A stretch of 20,856 bases of DNA from Bacteroidales bacterium (GCA_900752535.1 CAADVV010000036.1:1-20856); one strand, 5' to 3'. Positions 7,905-16,296 are shown, counted from the stretch's first letter. Notes: a model not told the origin generated them from the letters alone. Translations and numbers: made by a program.

Positions 7905-10160
7905 TCACTTGAGAGTGGCCAGCACCGACGGATTGCCTACGAGCCAGAGGACGTCGTGAGGCTCAAACTGCGTCTTGCCGTCGGGCTGCAGGAAATCATT
8001 TTCGCGCTGTATGTTGACAAGCAACGCCTTGTAGCGTCCGCGCAGGTCTGACGAGCTCGAGGTCTTACCCACAAGCGGCGAATGGTCGCTCAACTGTATT
8101 TTCGTGAGCTTAATCTCAGACGACGAAGGCGTGTCGCTCTCGGGCGTGTCCTGACGCTCAACAACCGGAATGACGCTCTGAATCTGCTCGTCCGTGCCGA
8201 TTATTCCTAAGATATCGCCCGGAAAAACGCGGGCGTCGGCGCCCGGCACCATAATCACGCGCGAACCGCGCTGGATGCTCGCGATATTGACACCATAGCG
8301 CGTCCTGAGCTTGGAGGCGCTTAGCGTCTCGCCCACAAAGGGACAGTCATAGCCTACGGTCAGAAACGCCAGGTGCATGTTGCTGACAAGATTGTTGTTG
8401 CGGCCTGTGCGGCGCAAATCGCGCTCATTGAGGTTCTCGACGAACTTGGTCTCGATTGAGCGGAGACGCTCGCGGAGCTTGCGGCCGAAGAATACCAGCA
8501 TAGCGGCAAAGACAACCAGTCCGGTCGACCAACCGACCGTGCGCGAATAGATGGACGACAGCAGATTGACAACGAAACCGACGGCAATCACCAGACGCAC
8601 AATGGTCATGAAATGGAGCGGAAGGTCAAAATGGGCGTTCGATTCAACAAGACGCCTCCGCTCGACCGTCTTTGACGCCGGCAGCGACAGCGCCAGCAGG
8701 AAAGGCGACATCACGCCAAGCCCGATGAAGGCACAGAGGAACTTGGCGACCATCGGCGAGAACATACCCGACAGCCACGGCAGCAGATAGTTGAGCGACA
8801 CCAGGGTCAGCGCAATCAGGACAATCGAGTAGACAATCACACGCCACACATAGCGACGCAGAACCGTAATCCAAAGCGACGTCGTCTCACTCTCGGTCGA
8901 CGCCTTGTCGGAGTAGCGGTCAATCAGGAAATGAAGTTTGGCCGGCAGATGACGCGCAAGCACGTTATAGAACGGGTCGGCCATTCGTATAAAATAAGGT
9001 GTGGTGAATGTGGTCAGAACCGAAACAGCCACGACAATGGGATATATCGACGCGTCGAGCACACCGAGCGACATACCCAGTGTGGCGATAATAAAGGCAA
9101 ACTCACCAATCTGAGTCAGCGAGAATCCGCTCTCAATGGCAACCTTCAGCGACTGTCCGGTCAGGAGCATACCTGTCGTGCCGAAAATAATCATGCCGCA
9201 GATGACGACAAGCGAGAGCAGCAGTATCGGCCACCAGTATTCGACGATGATGTCCGGGTTGACCATCATGCCGACCGATATGAAAAACACAGAGCCGAAA
9301 AGGTCCTTGACCGGAGTGACCACGTGCTCAATCTGTTCGGCAAAACTTGTGCCCGCCAGTATCGAGCCCATCACGAAGGCGCCGAGAGCCAGCGAAAAAC
9401 CGCAATAAACCGAGAACACGGCCATGCCCAGACACAGGCCCATCGAGACTATCAGAAGCGTCTCCTGATTGAGGAAACGGCGTGAACGATTAAGCAAGGT
9501 CGGCAGCACGAACACACCCACGAGAAACCACATCACCAGGAAGAACACGAGTTTGGAGACGCTATAAAGCATCTCGGCACCCTCGACTGACTGATTGATG
9601 GCGATTGACGACAATATGACCATCATCAACACGGCAAACAGGTCTTCGACAATCAGAACGGCAAAGACCAGTGAGGCAAACTTCTTCTGACGCAGTCCCA
9701 GGTCGGTGAATGCCTTGATGATGATTGTGGTCGATGACATCGACAGCATGCCGCCGAGAAAGAGGCTGTTGATGTTTGAGAAGCCGAGCAGATGGCCGAT
9801 GGCATATCCGGTAATCAGCATTCCAGAAACTATCACAAGGGCCGTGATGACAGCCGAACCGCCGGCATTGACCAGCTTTTTGAAACTGAATTCCAGACCG
9901 AGCGAAAAGAGCAGGATGACGATACCTATCTGTGCCCAGAATTCAATATTGCTTTCAGTGGTGACCGACGGCAGATAGCTGAACTGGGGACTTGCCAGAA
10001 ATCCGGCGACGATATAACCCAGCACCACCGGCTGTTTGATGAGCTTGAAAAGAATTGTCGTGATAGCGCCCAGACAGAGTATGAACGCGAGGTCGGTTAT
10101 CAGGCCCTCGACACTTATGGTCGAGGAAGCCGCCGAGGCGAGAATAAATGTGTTTATCAT
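7905..10160 (-). CDS. CPA2-family cation/proton antiporter with two RCK-C domains
   Basis: This 751-residue membrane protein exchanges monovalent cations (K+ or Na+) for protons. Residues about 10-400 form the Na/H exchanger domain, with LGYIVAGFLASP, LLFSLGLEFS and the VEDLFAVLMM helix carrying the acidic pair typical of CPA2 ion sites. Three or so further TM helices follow (about 430-580). Two TrkA-C/RCK-C modules then sit at about 605-675 and 685-751, each with a PGD or PHD turn (ARVFPGDILGIIG; FEPHDVLWLVG). There is no RCK-N NAD-binding domain, so it resembles KefB/YbaL-like proteins with C-only regulatory modules. It is the last gene of a three-gene operon, starting 4 nt after the MgtC-like stop. 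Cation specificity cannot be told from sequence. Confidence 0.88.
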   Translation of the reverse strand: MINTFILASAASSTISVEGLITDLAFILCLGAITTILFKLIKQPVVLGYIVAGFLASPQFSYLPSVTTESNIEFWAQIGIVILLFSLGLEFSFKKLVNAGGSAVITALVIVSGMLITGYAIGHLLGFSNINSLFLGGMLSMSSTTIIIKAFTDLGLRQKKFASLVFAVLIVEDLFAVLMMVILSSIAINQSVEGAEMLYSVSKLVFFLVMWFLVGVFVLPTLLNRSRRFLNQETLLIVSMGLCLGMAVFSVYCGFSLALGAFVMGSILAGTSFAEQIEHVVTPVKDLFGSVFFISVGMMVNPDIIVEYWWPILLLSLVVICGMIIFGTTGMLLTGQSLKVAIESGFSLTQIGEFAFIIATLGMSLGVLDASIYPIVVAVSVLTTFTTPYFIRMADPFYNVLARHLPAKLHFLIDRYSDKASTESETTSLWITVLRRYVWRVIVYSIVLIALTLVSLNYLLPWLSGMFSPMVAKFLCAFIGLGVMSPFLLALSLPASKTVERRRLVESNAHFDLPLHFMTIVRLVIAVGFVVNLLSSIYSRTVGWSTGLVVFAAMLVFFGRKLRERLRSIETKFVENLNERDLRRTGRNNNLVSNMHLAFLTVGYDCPFVGETLSASKLRTRYGVNIASIQRGSRVIMVPGADARVFPGDILGIIGTDEQIQSVIPVVERQDTPESDTPSSSEIKLTKIQLSDHSPLVGKTSSSSDLRGRYKALLVNIQRENDFLQPDGKTQFEPHDVLWLVGNPSVLATLK

Positions 10161-10164
10161 TATT

Positions 10165-10878
10165 TTAAGAGGGCTGATTCATCAGCGCAACCGATATCGG
10201 CTCATTGACCCGTGCCACAGCGTCGAGGAGAGTCATTATGTCGGTAGCGTCCTTGACGAGAACCACGAGATTGAGGCGCGTCACGTTGTCCTGATAGTTG
10301 AAGTCAACATAAAACTTGTTGAGCGAGGCATGATGGCGCGCAAGCACCTCGCGATAGGGATGTATGTCTGTGACAATGCCGTTGAGACGCAGCGTGATTG
10401 TGCGCGAATCGGAACCGACGTTGACACGATGCTCGATATTCTCGAGCAGCACGAGTATGAACAGAACGAGCATCGTCGCCACGATGGCGACCCAGTACAT
10501 TCCGACACCGACAGCCATGCCGATAGTGGCGACCATCCAGATTCCGGCCGCGGTGGTCAGACCGCGCACCGAGCCTTTCATTTGTATTATGGCGCCGGCG
10601 CCGAGGAAACCAATACCGGAGATGACCTGAGCCGCAATGCGGCCGGGGTCGCCGTTCTTGAGCCCGAGATATTCCTGAGGCACATAGATTGACAGTATCA
10701 TGGCCAGTGTGGCGCCGGTCGATATGAGCGCGAAGGTGCGCATCCCGGCCATCTGTCCGCGGCGCTTGCGCTCGATGCCGATAGTGGCGCCGAGCACAAG
10801 GCTTAGAAACAGACGGAAGACGGCCGTCGGCGTCGTCAGTTCTACGGAGTTAATCTGGTCTATGAATGTCTGCCACAC
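10165..10878 (-). CDS. MgtC/SapB family membrane protein
   Basis: The 237-residue protein begins with GTG at 10878. It has four or five TM helices with the family's conserved blocks: GATIGIERKRRGQMAGMRTF, then DPGRIAAQVISGIGFLGAGA and GLTTAAGIWMVATIG. A soluble ACT-like C-terminal domain follows (about residues 150-237). MgtC proteins are known from low-Mg2+ and acid stress and, in Salmonella, modulate the F-type ATPase; whether this paralogue does so is unknown. It lies 12 nt after the coiled-coil gene and 4 nt before the antiporter gene, so all three are probably one transcript. That context favours a role in cation or membrane-potential homeostasis. Confidence 0.88.
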   Translation of the reverse strand: MWQTFIDQINSVELTTPTAVFRLFLSLVLGATIGIERKRRGQMAGMRTFALISTGATLAMILSIYVPQEYLGLKNGDPGRIAAQVISGIGFLGAGAIIQMKGSVRGLTTAAGIWMVATIGMAVGVGMYWVAIVATMLVLFILVLLENIEHRVNVGSDSRTITLRLNGIVTDIHPYREVLARHHASLNKFYVDFNYQDNVTRLNLVVLVKDATDIMTLLDAVARVNEPISVALMNQPS

Positions 10879-10890
10879 AGCTGCGGGTTC

Positions 10891-11808
10891 TTATTTCTTC
10901 AGGGTGAAACGGCGCGAAGCGAGTCTGTAGCCGTCGGTGAACAGTTCGACGGTATAGTCACCGGGGGTCAGGGTCGTGTTGACATCCCAGTAGATGCGGA
11001 TGCCGCTCAGCTCGTCGCCGCTGTATTCGATGCTCTTGCGGGCCGTGGTAGCTACACTGCCGCCTTCAAACGGCATTGCTCCGCCACCGCCGAGGAGCTG
11101 TCCCTCGGGATTGACCAGACGCAGATAGATGGTCTTCGTGCCGACAGGGGTCGAGTTGTTCTGAGGTATGGTGAACGAAACCATGAGCTGTTTGGCCTTG
11201 GTGACGTTTTTCTCGTTCTTTCCGTTTGACTTGAGAGCCTGGAGGCTGACTCCGGTGACGTTGAGCTTCTCGGCCAGAGTCATGCGCTCGTTGAGCACCT
11301 CATTGCGCTGTGAGACGGCCTGCACCTGAGAGTTGAGCTGTTCGTTCTGCGAGCGTATCTCCTGGTTTTCGGCGCGCAGACCGGCATTCTCGCGCGACAG
11401 TGAGTCAATCTGGGCGACATAATGTTTCAGCAGTCCGCGCAGAGTCGACACCTCCTTTTGCAATTCGGCGATGCGGGCACGGCTCTTGACCTTGGAGTTC
11501 TGAAGCTCCTTGATTTCTTTGTTGAGCTGAGCAACTTTCTCTTTTGCCGCAGTGTATTTTGCAAAGATTGTGTCGTTTGTCAGCCTCTGGGCTTGGGTCT
11601 CATATTGCTGAAACTCGGCGCTCACGGCCTCAAACTCGTTTGACAGCTGAAGCTGCTCGTTGGCGAGCTGCAGCTCCTCGTTGGCCGCACGCTGCTCCTC
11701 AACCTCGGATGACAGACGCGATGTGCGCACAAGGGCGACGGTCAACACCGCCACCAGCACGACCGCCAGCACTGCGGCGGTCCACAAAAGGGGTGATTTC
11801 TTGTTCAT
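10891..11808 (-). CDS. Membrane-anchored coiled-coil protein
   Basis: This 305-residue protein has an N-terminal signal anchor (residues about 8-27, LLWTAAVLAVVLVAVLTVAL). A long coiled coil covers about 30-195 (SSEVEEQRAANEELQLANEQ, later SRENAGLRAENQEIRSQNEQ). A C-terminal beta domain follows at about 205-305, rich in Gly and Thr and ending in RLASRRFTLKK. No catalytic motif is visible. Conserved proteins of this layout occur in Bacteroidales, but I know no function. The rod probably spans part of the periplasm. It is the first gene of the operon with the MgtC-like and antiporter genes, and a TAATTTTG box lies 27 nt before its ATG. Confidence 0.75.
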   Translation of the reverse strand: MNKKSPLLWTAAVLAVVLVAVLTVALVRTSRLSSEVEEQRAANEELQLANEQLQLSNEFEAVSAEFQQYETQAQRLTNDTIFAKYTAAKEKVAQLNKEIKELQNSKVKSRARIAELQKEVSTLRGLLKHYVAQIDSLSRENAGLRAENQEIRSQNEQLNSQVQAVSQRNEVLNERMTLAEKLNVTGVSLQALKSNGKNEKNVTKAKQLMVSFTIPQNNSTPVGTKTIYLRLVNPEGQLLGGGGAMPFEGGSVATTARKSIEYSGDELSGIRIYWDVNTTLTPGDYTVELFTDGYRLASRRFTLKK

Positions 11809-11835
11809 CTCTTTCTCAGAATTGTTTTGAGACTA

Positions 11836-11843
11836 CAAAATTA
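11836..11843 (-). promoter_or_regulatory. -7 box of the coiled-coil / MgtC / antiporter operon
   Basis: On the minus strand this reads TAATTTTG, a full match to TAnnTTTG, followed by a leader of about 20 nt to ATG 11808. No good TTTG is seen 19-21 nt upstream. It is divergent from the box at 11908-11915. Confidence 0.6.
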
Positions 11844-11907
11844 AGGTTTTTCGGTGAAACGGTGTAATCATATGACCTCAAAAGTCCCCCGGCTCTCGGT
11901 TAATAGT

Positions 11908-11915
11908 TAACTTTG
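11908..11915 (+). promoter_or_regulatory. -7 box of the ATP-grasp-like gene
   Basis: TAACTTTG matches TAnnTTTG fully and is followed 8 nt later by ATG 11924. No clear -33 TTTG is visible at the usual distance. An in-frame GTG at 11915 overlaps the last base of the box, which rules it out as the start if the box is used. Confidence 0.6.
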
Positions 11916-11923
11916 TGGCCAGA

Positions 11924-12949
11924 ATGAAAGTTCACATCTACAATCCCGAAAACGATCTCGCCTTGGCGGCGGGCACCGCGTCCTATACCCCGCCGCCCGC
12001 TGCCGTCGCTCAGGCACGGCGCGGCGCTCTCCTGCCGCTATGGTGGGCCGACGCTGACGACACCGTTGTCTGCGACGACCCGGCACGTCTCGACCGCTGG
12101 GAGCGCGACTGGGGACGGCGCCCCATAGCCGAACGGTTCAACAGGGCCGACGGGGCTGTGCCGTGGGGTTGGAGTGCGGCGGTGACGCGACGCCTCACCA
12201 AACTGGGAGTCAGACGCGAGACGATGCCCGCCGACGATGTGCTCGAAGCCATAAGGCAGCTCAGCCACCGCCGCACGTCGATGAAGCTCCTCGCGATGCT
12301 CGGCCTCGAAGGGGGTGCACATGAGGTAAACAGCGTCGATAAAGTCATGGCATTAACTGAGGCCTTTGACGGCCATATCTATCTCAAGAGCCCATGGTCA
12401 TGCTCGGGCCGCGGCGTCATGTCAGCCGCCCGCATGACGCCTGACGCAGTCAGGGCTTTCGCCACCGGCACGATACGTCGTCAGGGAAGCGTCATGGTCG
12501 AACGGGCTGTCGACGCCACGGCCGATTTTGCGGCACTTTTCGTAACGTCAGACTACGGCGTCAGATTTCAGGGCTGGTCAATGTTTCAGACCTCACCGAC
12601 AGGAAAATATGAGGGTCAGATTGTGGATTCTGACAGCGGTATTGCCGCTCGTCTTGCATCGCTTACCCCCATAGCTCCGCTCGAAGCCACAGTGAGCCGC
12701 ATGGAGAAAGCGCTGACCGAGATTGTGGGGAATATCTACCGCGGACCTCTCGGCGTCGACATGATGGTCAGAGCCGACGGCGGCGTGCACCCGTGCGTCG
12801 AAGTCAATCTGCGTCGCACCATGGGATTTGTGGCCGCCGACATCCATCGCCGCCTCGCTGTCAGCGGACAGCTTAAAATCAGCTCTGACGGAGAGTCGTA
12901 TGTCGTCACCGACGACACCGGACGTCCTCTGACACCGCCCCTGAGCTGA
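11924..12949 (+). CDS. ATP-grasp-like protein of unknown substrate
   Basis: The 341-residue product begins MKVHIYNPENDLALAAG, a highly recognisable start of a conserved Bacteroidales family. The central and C-terminal parts fit an ATP-grasp fold. A Lys in IYLKSPWSCSGRGV (Lys codon 12386-12388, about residue 155) and its glycine-rich loop match the nucleotide-binding strand and flap. VMVERAVD fits the adenine-contact strand, and CVEVNLRRTMG (Glu 12800-12802, Asn 12806-12808) matches the Mg-binding Glu/Asn plus Arg motif. ATP-grasp enzymes form amide or thioester bonds through acyl-phosphates, so a carboxylate-amine or peptide ligase is plausible, but the substrate is unknown. It is probably cytosolic, with no signal peptide. 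The gene stands alone, with its own promoter; mazG follows after 52 nt with another promoter. Confidence 0.72.
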   Translation: MKVHIYNPENDLALAAGTASYTPPPAAVAQARRGALLPLWWADADDTVVCDDPARLDRWERDWGRRPIAERFNRADGAVPWGWSAAVTRRLTKLGVRRETMPADDVLEAIRQLSHRRTSMKLLAMLGLEGGAHEVNSVDKVMALTEAFDGHIYLKSPWSCSGRGVMSAARMTPDAVRAFATGTIRRQGSVMVERAVDATADFAALFVTSDYGVRFQGWSMFQTSPTGKYEGQIVDSDSGIAARLASLTPIAPLEATVSRMEKALTEIVGNIYRGPLGVDMMVRADGGVHPCVEVNLRRTMGFVAADIHRRLAVSGQLKISSDGESYVVTDDTGRPLTPPLS

Positions 12950-12968
12950 CAGTTGACAAATTTTTTCG

Positions 12969-12976
12969 TAACTTTG
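12969..12976 (+). promoter_or_regulatory. -7 box of the mazG-topB operon
   Basis: TAACTTTG followed by CGG is a typical Bacteroidota promoter core, 25 nt before the mazG ATG. The -33 position carries only a partial match (GCTG, 20 nt upstream). Confidence 0.6.
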
Positions 12977-13001
12977 CGGCGAATAACCATAGGATACAAT
13001 C

Positions 13002-13808
13002 ATGCGACACAACCGCGAGCAAAAGCTCGAAGCAATAGGGCGAGTGCTCGACACGCTTGACATTCTGCGTGTCCGCTGCCCCTGGGACGCCAAACAGACC
13101 AACGAATCGCTGCGCCCTAACACCGTCGAAGAAGTCTTTGAACTCTGCGACGCCCTCATCAACGAAGACAATCCCAATATACGCAAGGAGTTAGGCGACC
13201 TGCTCCTTCACATATGTTTTTACGCCAAAATCGGCGAAGAAAAAGATGCTTTCGACATAGCCGACGTGGCCGACGCCCTCAACTCCAAGCTCATCTATCG
13301 CCATCCCCACGTGTTCGGCGACGTTGAAGCCAACAATGCCCATCAGGTTGAAATCAACTGGGAAGAGCTGAAGCTCAAGGAGAAAGGCGGCAACAAGAGA
13401 GTACTGTCAGGCGTACCCTCAGCTCTGCCCGCTCTCATAAAGGCATATCGTGTGCAGGAGAAAGCCGCAAACATCGGTTTTGACTGGGAGAAACCCGAGC
13501 AGGTGTGGGACAAGGTAGCCGAAGAAACCTCCGAAGTGAATCAAGCGATTGCCTCTGGCAACCGCGAGGAAATCGAAGCCGAATTCGGAGACCTCTTCTT
13601 CAGCCTCGTCAACGCCGCGCGCCTCTATGGCGTCAGCCCCGAAAACGCGCTTGAGAAAACCAACAAGAAATTTATAAGACGCTTCAACCACGTTGAATCA
13701 CGCGCCATCGAACAAGGCCGCAAGCTCAAGGATATGACTTTAGGCGAGATGGACGCCCTCTGGAACGAAACCAAACAGGAAGAGACTAAAAAGGAGGACG
13801 CCGAATGA
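13002..13808 (+). CDS. mazG: Nucleoside triphosphate pyrophosphohydrolase MazG
   Basis: MazG hydrolyses (d)NTPs to NMP and pyrophosphate, clearing non-canonical nucleotides and affecting nucleotide signalling. The 268-residue product has the usual two MazG modules. The first carries RCPWDAKQTNESLRP, VEEVFEL and KELGDLLLH, which is the EExxE...ExxD metal site, plus YRHPHVFGD. The second has AEETSEVNQA and AEFGDLFFSLVNAARLYG, also metal-site-like. A Lys/Glu-rich tail (TKQEETKKEDAE) closes it. It heads a four-gene operon; its TGA overlaps the next ATG by the ATGA arrangement, implying translational coupling. Confidence 0.95.
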   Translation: MRHNREQKLEAIGRVLDTLDILRVRCPWDAKQTNESLRPNTVEEVFELCDALINEDNPNIRKELGDLLLHICFYAKIGEEKDAFDIADVADALNSKLIYRHPHVFGDVEANNAHQVEINWEELKLKEKGGNKRVLSGVPSALPALIKAYRVQEKAANIGFDWEKPEQVWDKVAEETSEVNQAIASGNREEIEAEFGDLFFSLVNAARLYGVSPENALEKTNKKFIRRFNHVESRAIEQGRKLKDMTLGEMDALWNETKQEETKKEDAE

Positions 13809-14248
13809 TTTCAGCTCGTCTCGTCAGCCGCGGAGCAATCTGGGCGGCAGCCCTTACCGTGGTCATTATCTTCGGTTGCTGCATGACCGCGGGCGCCGTC
13901 ATGCCCGGTTATGGCGTCACGGTCAAAGAGCGCCCGGCCAAAGAATCAATCGACCTGAAAGTGAAGAACATCGACTGGCGCAAAGACCTGACACGCGTCT
14001 ACTGCACAATCACGGGGATGCCCCACACCAGTCATCGTTTTGACGCAATCACGCTGACCCCGCAGGGCGGACGCCCGCAGAAAGCCATCGACATTGACGG
14101 CATAGACATGAAGCGCTACTTTCAGATGGAAGATGAAGGCACGATCGATCTGGAGATTGACTTTCCGCCGATGAAACAGGCGCGGCGAATGACGCTCACC
14201 ATCACTGGCGTCGGCGGAGTGTTCAGCTACAACATCGTCAGAAAGTGA
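13805..14248 (+). CDS. Small exported protein between mazG and topB, unknown
   Basis: This 147-residue protein has an N-terminal hydrophobic signal (residues about 8-30, IWAAALTVVIIFGCCMTAGA), probably cleaved near AGA-VM. The FGC context is a poor lipobox. The mature part is beta-rich (DLTRVYCTITGMPHTSHRFD, RMTLTITGVGGVF) and looks like a single Ig- or sandwich-type domain. I do not recognise a family and see no catalytic motif. It overlaps mazG by ATGA and topB by GTGA, so it is coupled to two cytosolic nucleic-acid and nucleotide enzymes despite being exported. Its coding bias matches its neighbours, so it is a real gene. Confidence 0.75.
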   Translation: MISARLVSRGAIWAAALTVVIIFGCCMTAGAVMPGYGVTVKERPAKESIDLKVKNIDWRKDLTRVYCTITGMPHTSHRFDAITLTPQGGRPQKAIDIDGIDMKRYFQMEDEGTIDLEIDFPPMKQARRMTLTITGVGGVFSYNIVRK

Positions 14249-16107
14249 AGCTCTGTATCACCGAGAAACCAAGTGTTGCCCGAGACATCGCCGTAATACT
14301 CGGCGCTAACGTCAAACGCGACGGTTACTTCGAGGGGGGTGACTGGAAAGTCACCTGGACCTTCGGACATCTGTGCACCCTCAAAGAGCCGGCCGACTAT
14401 ACTGACCTGTGGAAACGGTGGTCACTCGGCGCGCTCCCGATGATTCCCGACCGCTTCGCCATTAAATTGATTGATCAGGAAAGCATAAAGCGGCAGTTTC
14501 ACGCCATTGAGACACTTGCGGCCCAAGCCGACGAGATTATCAACTGCGGCGATGCCGGCCAGGAGGGCGAACTGATACAGCGATGGGTAATGCAGCTGGC
14601 TAAAGTGAAATGCCCGGTCAGACGCCTGTGGATTTCGTCACTGACCGACGATTCTATCCGCGAAGGATTCCGCACGCTCAAACCGCAGGCAGATTTCGAG
14701 AATCTCTATCACGCCGGCCTGGCGCGCGCCATCGGTGACTGGATTCTTGGCATGAACGCCACACGCCTCTACTCGCTCAAATATTCCGAGCCGGGTCATG
14801 TGCTCTCCATCGGACGCGTCCAGACCCCCACCCTCGCCCTGATTGTCAAACGCCACCGCGAAATAACAGACTTCAAGCCCGAAGACTACTGGGAGCTGAA
14901 GACAATCTATCGCGGCGCGACCTTCTCGGCCGCTAAGGGGAAATATCAGACAGAAGAAGCTGCCCGGAAAGCCATCGAGGAAATCTCGGGAAAGCCGCTG
15001 ACAATCACCGATATCAAGGAGAAAAAAGGACGCGAGGCACCTCCGAGGCTCTTTGACCTGACCTCACTTCAGGTCGAGACCAACCGCCGCTGGGGGTGGA
15101 CCGCCGACGAAACACTCAAGCTGATTCAGTCGCTCTATGAAAAGAAGGTGACGACCTATCCGCGCGTCGACACGACCTATCTGACCGACGACATCTACCC
15201 CAAGGTGCCGGGCATACTACAGAAAATGACGCCCTACGCTCCGCAGACAGCTCCTATCCTGGGCGGCCGTCTGCCCAAAAGCAAGAAAGTGTTTGACAAC
15301 TCGAAAGTCACCGACCACCACGCCATCATTCCGACGGGCGAGCCACCGACAACACTCGTCGGAGACGAGCGCAAGCTCTATCATCTGATAGCCCTCCGGT
15401 TTATATCGGCCTTCTACCCCGACTGTCAGTTCAACCAGACCTCAGTCGAGGCCGATGTCGACAACCATCCTTTCAAAGCCTCGGGCAAGGTCATCACCTC
15501 TCCGGGATGGCGCTCGCTGTTCACATCCCCTGCCGATAAAGAGGAAGAAGCCAAAGCCGGCAGCGACGATGCCGAGAACAGTGTGCTCCCCGCCTTCACC
15601 GTCGGCGAAAGCGGCCCTCACGAGCCGTCGCTGCAAAAGAAGACCACGCGTCCGCCGAAACCCTACACCGAGGGCACACTGCTGCGGGCGATGGAGACTG
15701 CGGGTAAAACTGTCGACGACGAGGCTCTTCGCGACGCAATGAAGGAGAACGGCATCGGCCGTCCGTCGACACGCGCCGCCATAATCGAGACTCTTTTCAA
15801 ACGGGGATACATACGCCGCGAGCGCAAAAACATCGCTGCCACACCGGCCGGGATCGAGCTAATCGACACAATCCACGAGGAACTGCTTAAGAGCGCAAAA
15901 CTCACGGGAATGTGGGAGAACAAACTGCGCCGCATAGAGCGTGGCGACTATGCTGCAGCCGATTTCATAGCCGAGCTGAAACAGATGATATCTCAGATTG
16001 TTATCTCCGTATTGAGCGACAACTCGGCGCGACGAATCGTCATTGAAGACCCGGCGCCGGCCAAACCGGCCCGCAAACCTCGTGCACGCGCCGCTTCGAA
16101 AAAATAA
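14245..16107 (+). CDS. topB: DNA topoisomerase III
   Basis: This type IA topoisomerase decatenates and relaxes DNA by single-strand passage. The start is GTG 14245 (MKLCITEKPSVARDIA), overlapping the upstream stop. The 620-residue protein shows the Toprim domain (EKPS with its Glu; CGDAGQEGELIQRW), the hinge LSIGRVQTPTLALIVKRHRE, and the active-site motif VTTYPRVDTTYL with catalytic Tyr about residue 305 (codon 15157-15159). The conserved GRPSTRAAIIETLFKRGYI lies near the end. No C-terminal zinc-finger module is present. A basic Ala/Pro/Lys tail (PARKPRARAASKK) may contact DNA. Its length is close to the usual TopB. Chromosomal TopB and plasmid- or ICE-borne relatives share these motifs; the housekeeping neighbours favour the chromosomal one. 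Confidence 0.95.
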   Translation: MKLCITEKPSVARDIAVILGANVKRDGYFEGGDWKVTWTFGHLCTLKEPADYTDLWKRWSLGALPMIPDRFAIKLIDQESIKRQFHAIETLAAQADEIINCGDAGQEGELIQRWVMQLAKVKCPVRRLWISSLTDDSIREGFRTLKPQADFENLYHAGLARAIGDWILGMNATRLYSLKYSEPGHVLSIGRVQTPTLALIVKRHREITDFKPEDYWELKTIYRGATFSAAKGKYQTEEAARKAIEEISGKPLTITDIKEKKGREAPPRLFDLTSLQVETNRRWGWTADETLKLIQSLYEKKVTTYPRVDTTYLTDDIYPKVPGILQKMTPYAPQTAPILGGRLPKSKKVFDNSKVTDHHAIIPTGEPPTTLVGDERKLYHLIALRFISAFYPDCQFNQTSVEADVDNHPFKASGKVITSPGWRSLFTSPADKEEEAKAGSDDAENSVLPAFTVGESGPHEPSLQKKTTRPPKPYTEGTLLRAMETAGKTVDDEALRDAMKENGIGRPSTRAAIIETLFKRGYIRRERKNIAATPAGIELIDTIHEELLKSAKLTGMWENKLRRIERGDYAAADFIAELKQMISQIVISVLSDNSARRIVIEDPAPAKPARKPRARAASKK

Positions 16108-16110
16108 GTT

Positions 16111-16296
16111 ATGAACGAATTGTCTCAACTGATAGGCGTCGGCATCATTGTAGCCATTGCCGTCGCATGGGTTATAAGACGCATTGTGAGGCGTCATCGC
16201 TGCTCCCGCGGAGGCGCAGCATGCGGCTGCGGCGATGCTCCGGACCCATGCGCGGGGTGCGACCTCGCATCCCGGTGCCGCTCGCGCCGAAACTAA
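16111..16296 (+). CDS. Small Cys-rich membrane protein (FeoB-associated type)
   Basis: This 61-residue protein has one TM helix (about residues 6-23, LIGVGIIVAIAVAWVIRR), a basic stretch, then six cysteines (31, 38, 40, 47, 50, 56) in CGCG and CAGC arrangements. That layout is like the FeoB-associated Cys-rich membrane proteins of Bacteroidota, which are thought to bind metal, though no feoA or feoB gene is in this window. It follows topB by 3 nt and is probably cotranscribed. Its bias and position make it a likely real gene, but at this length the family call is tentative. Confidence 0.6.
   Translation: MNELSQLIGVGIIVAIAVAWVIRRIVRRHRCSRGGAACGCGDAPDPCAGCDLASRCRSRRN

Noticed and set aside
7887..7907. 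Small GAGG/CCTC hairpin between the convergent cdsA and antiporter genes
   Set aside because: Only about 4 bp pair and there is no U-run; not supported as a terminator.
8931..9485. 184-codon open frame on the plus strand inside the antiporter gene
   Set aside because: It has low-complexity His/Arg/Asp-rich translation, no family resemblance, and is fully antisense to a certain gene; such frames follow from GC-rich codon bias.
10036..10692. 218-codon open frame on the plus strand across the antiporter and MgtC-like genes
   Set aside because: It is antisense to two well-supported genes and its product looks random.
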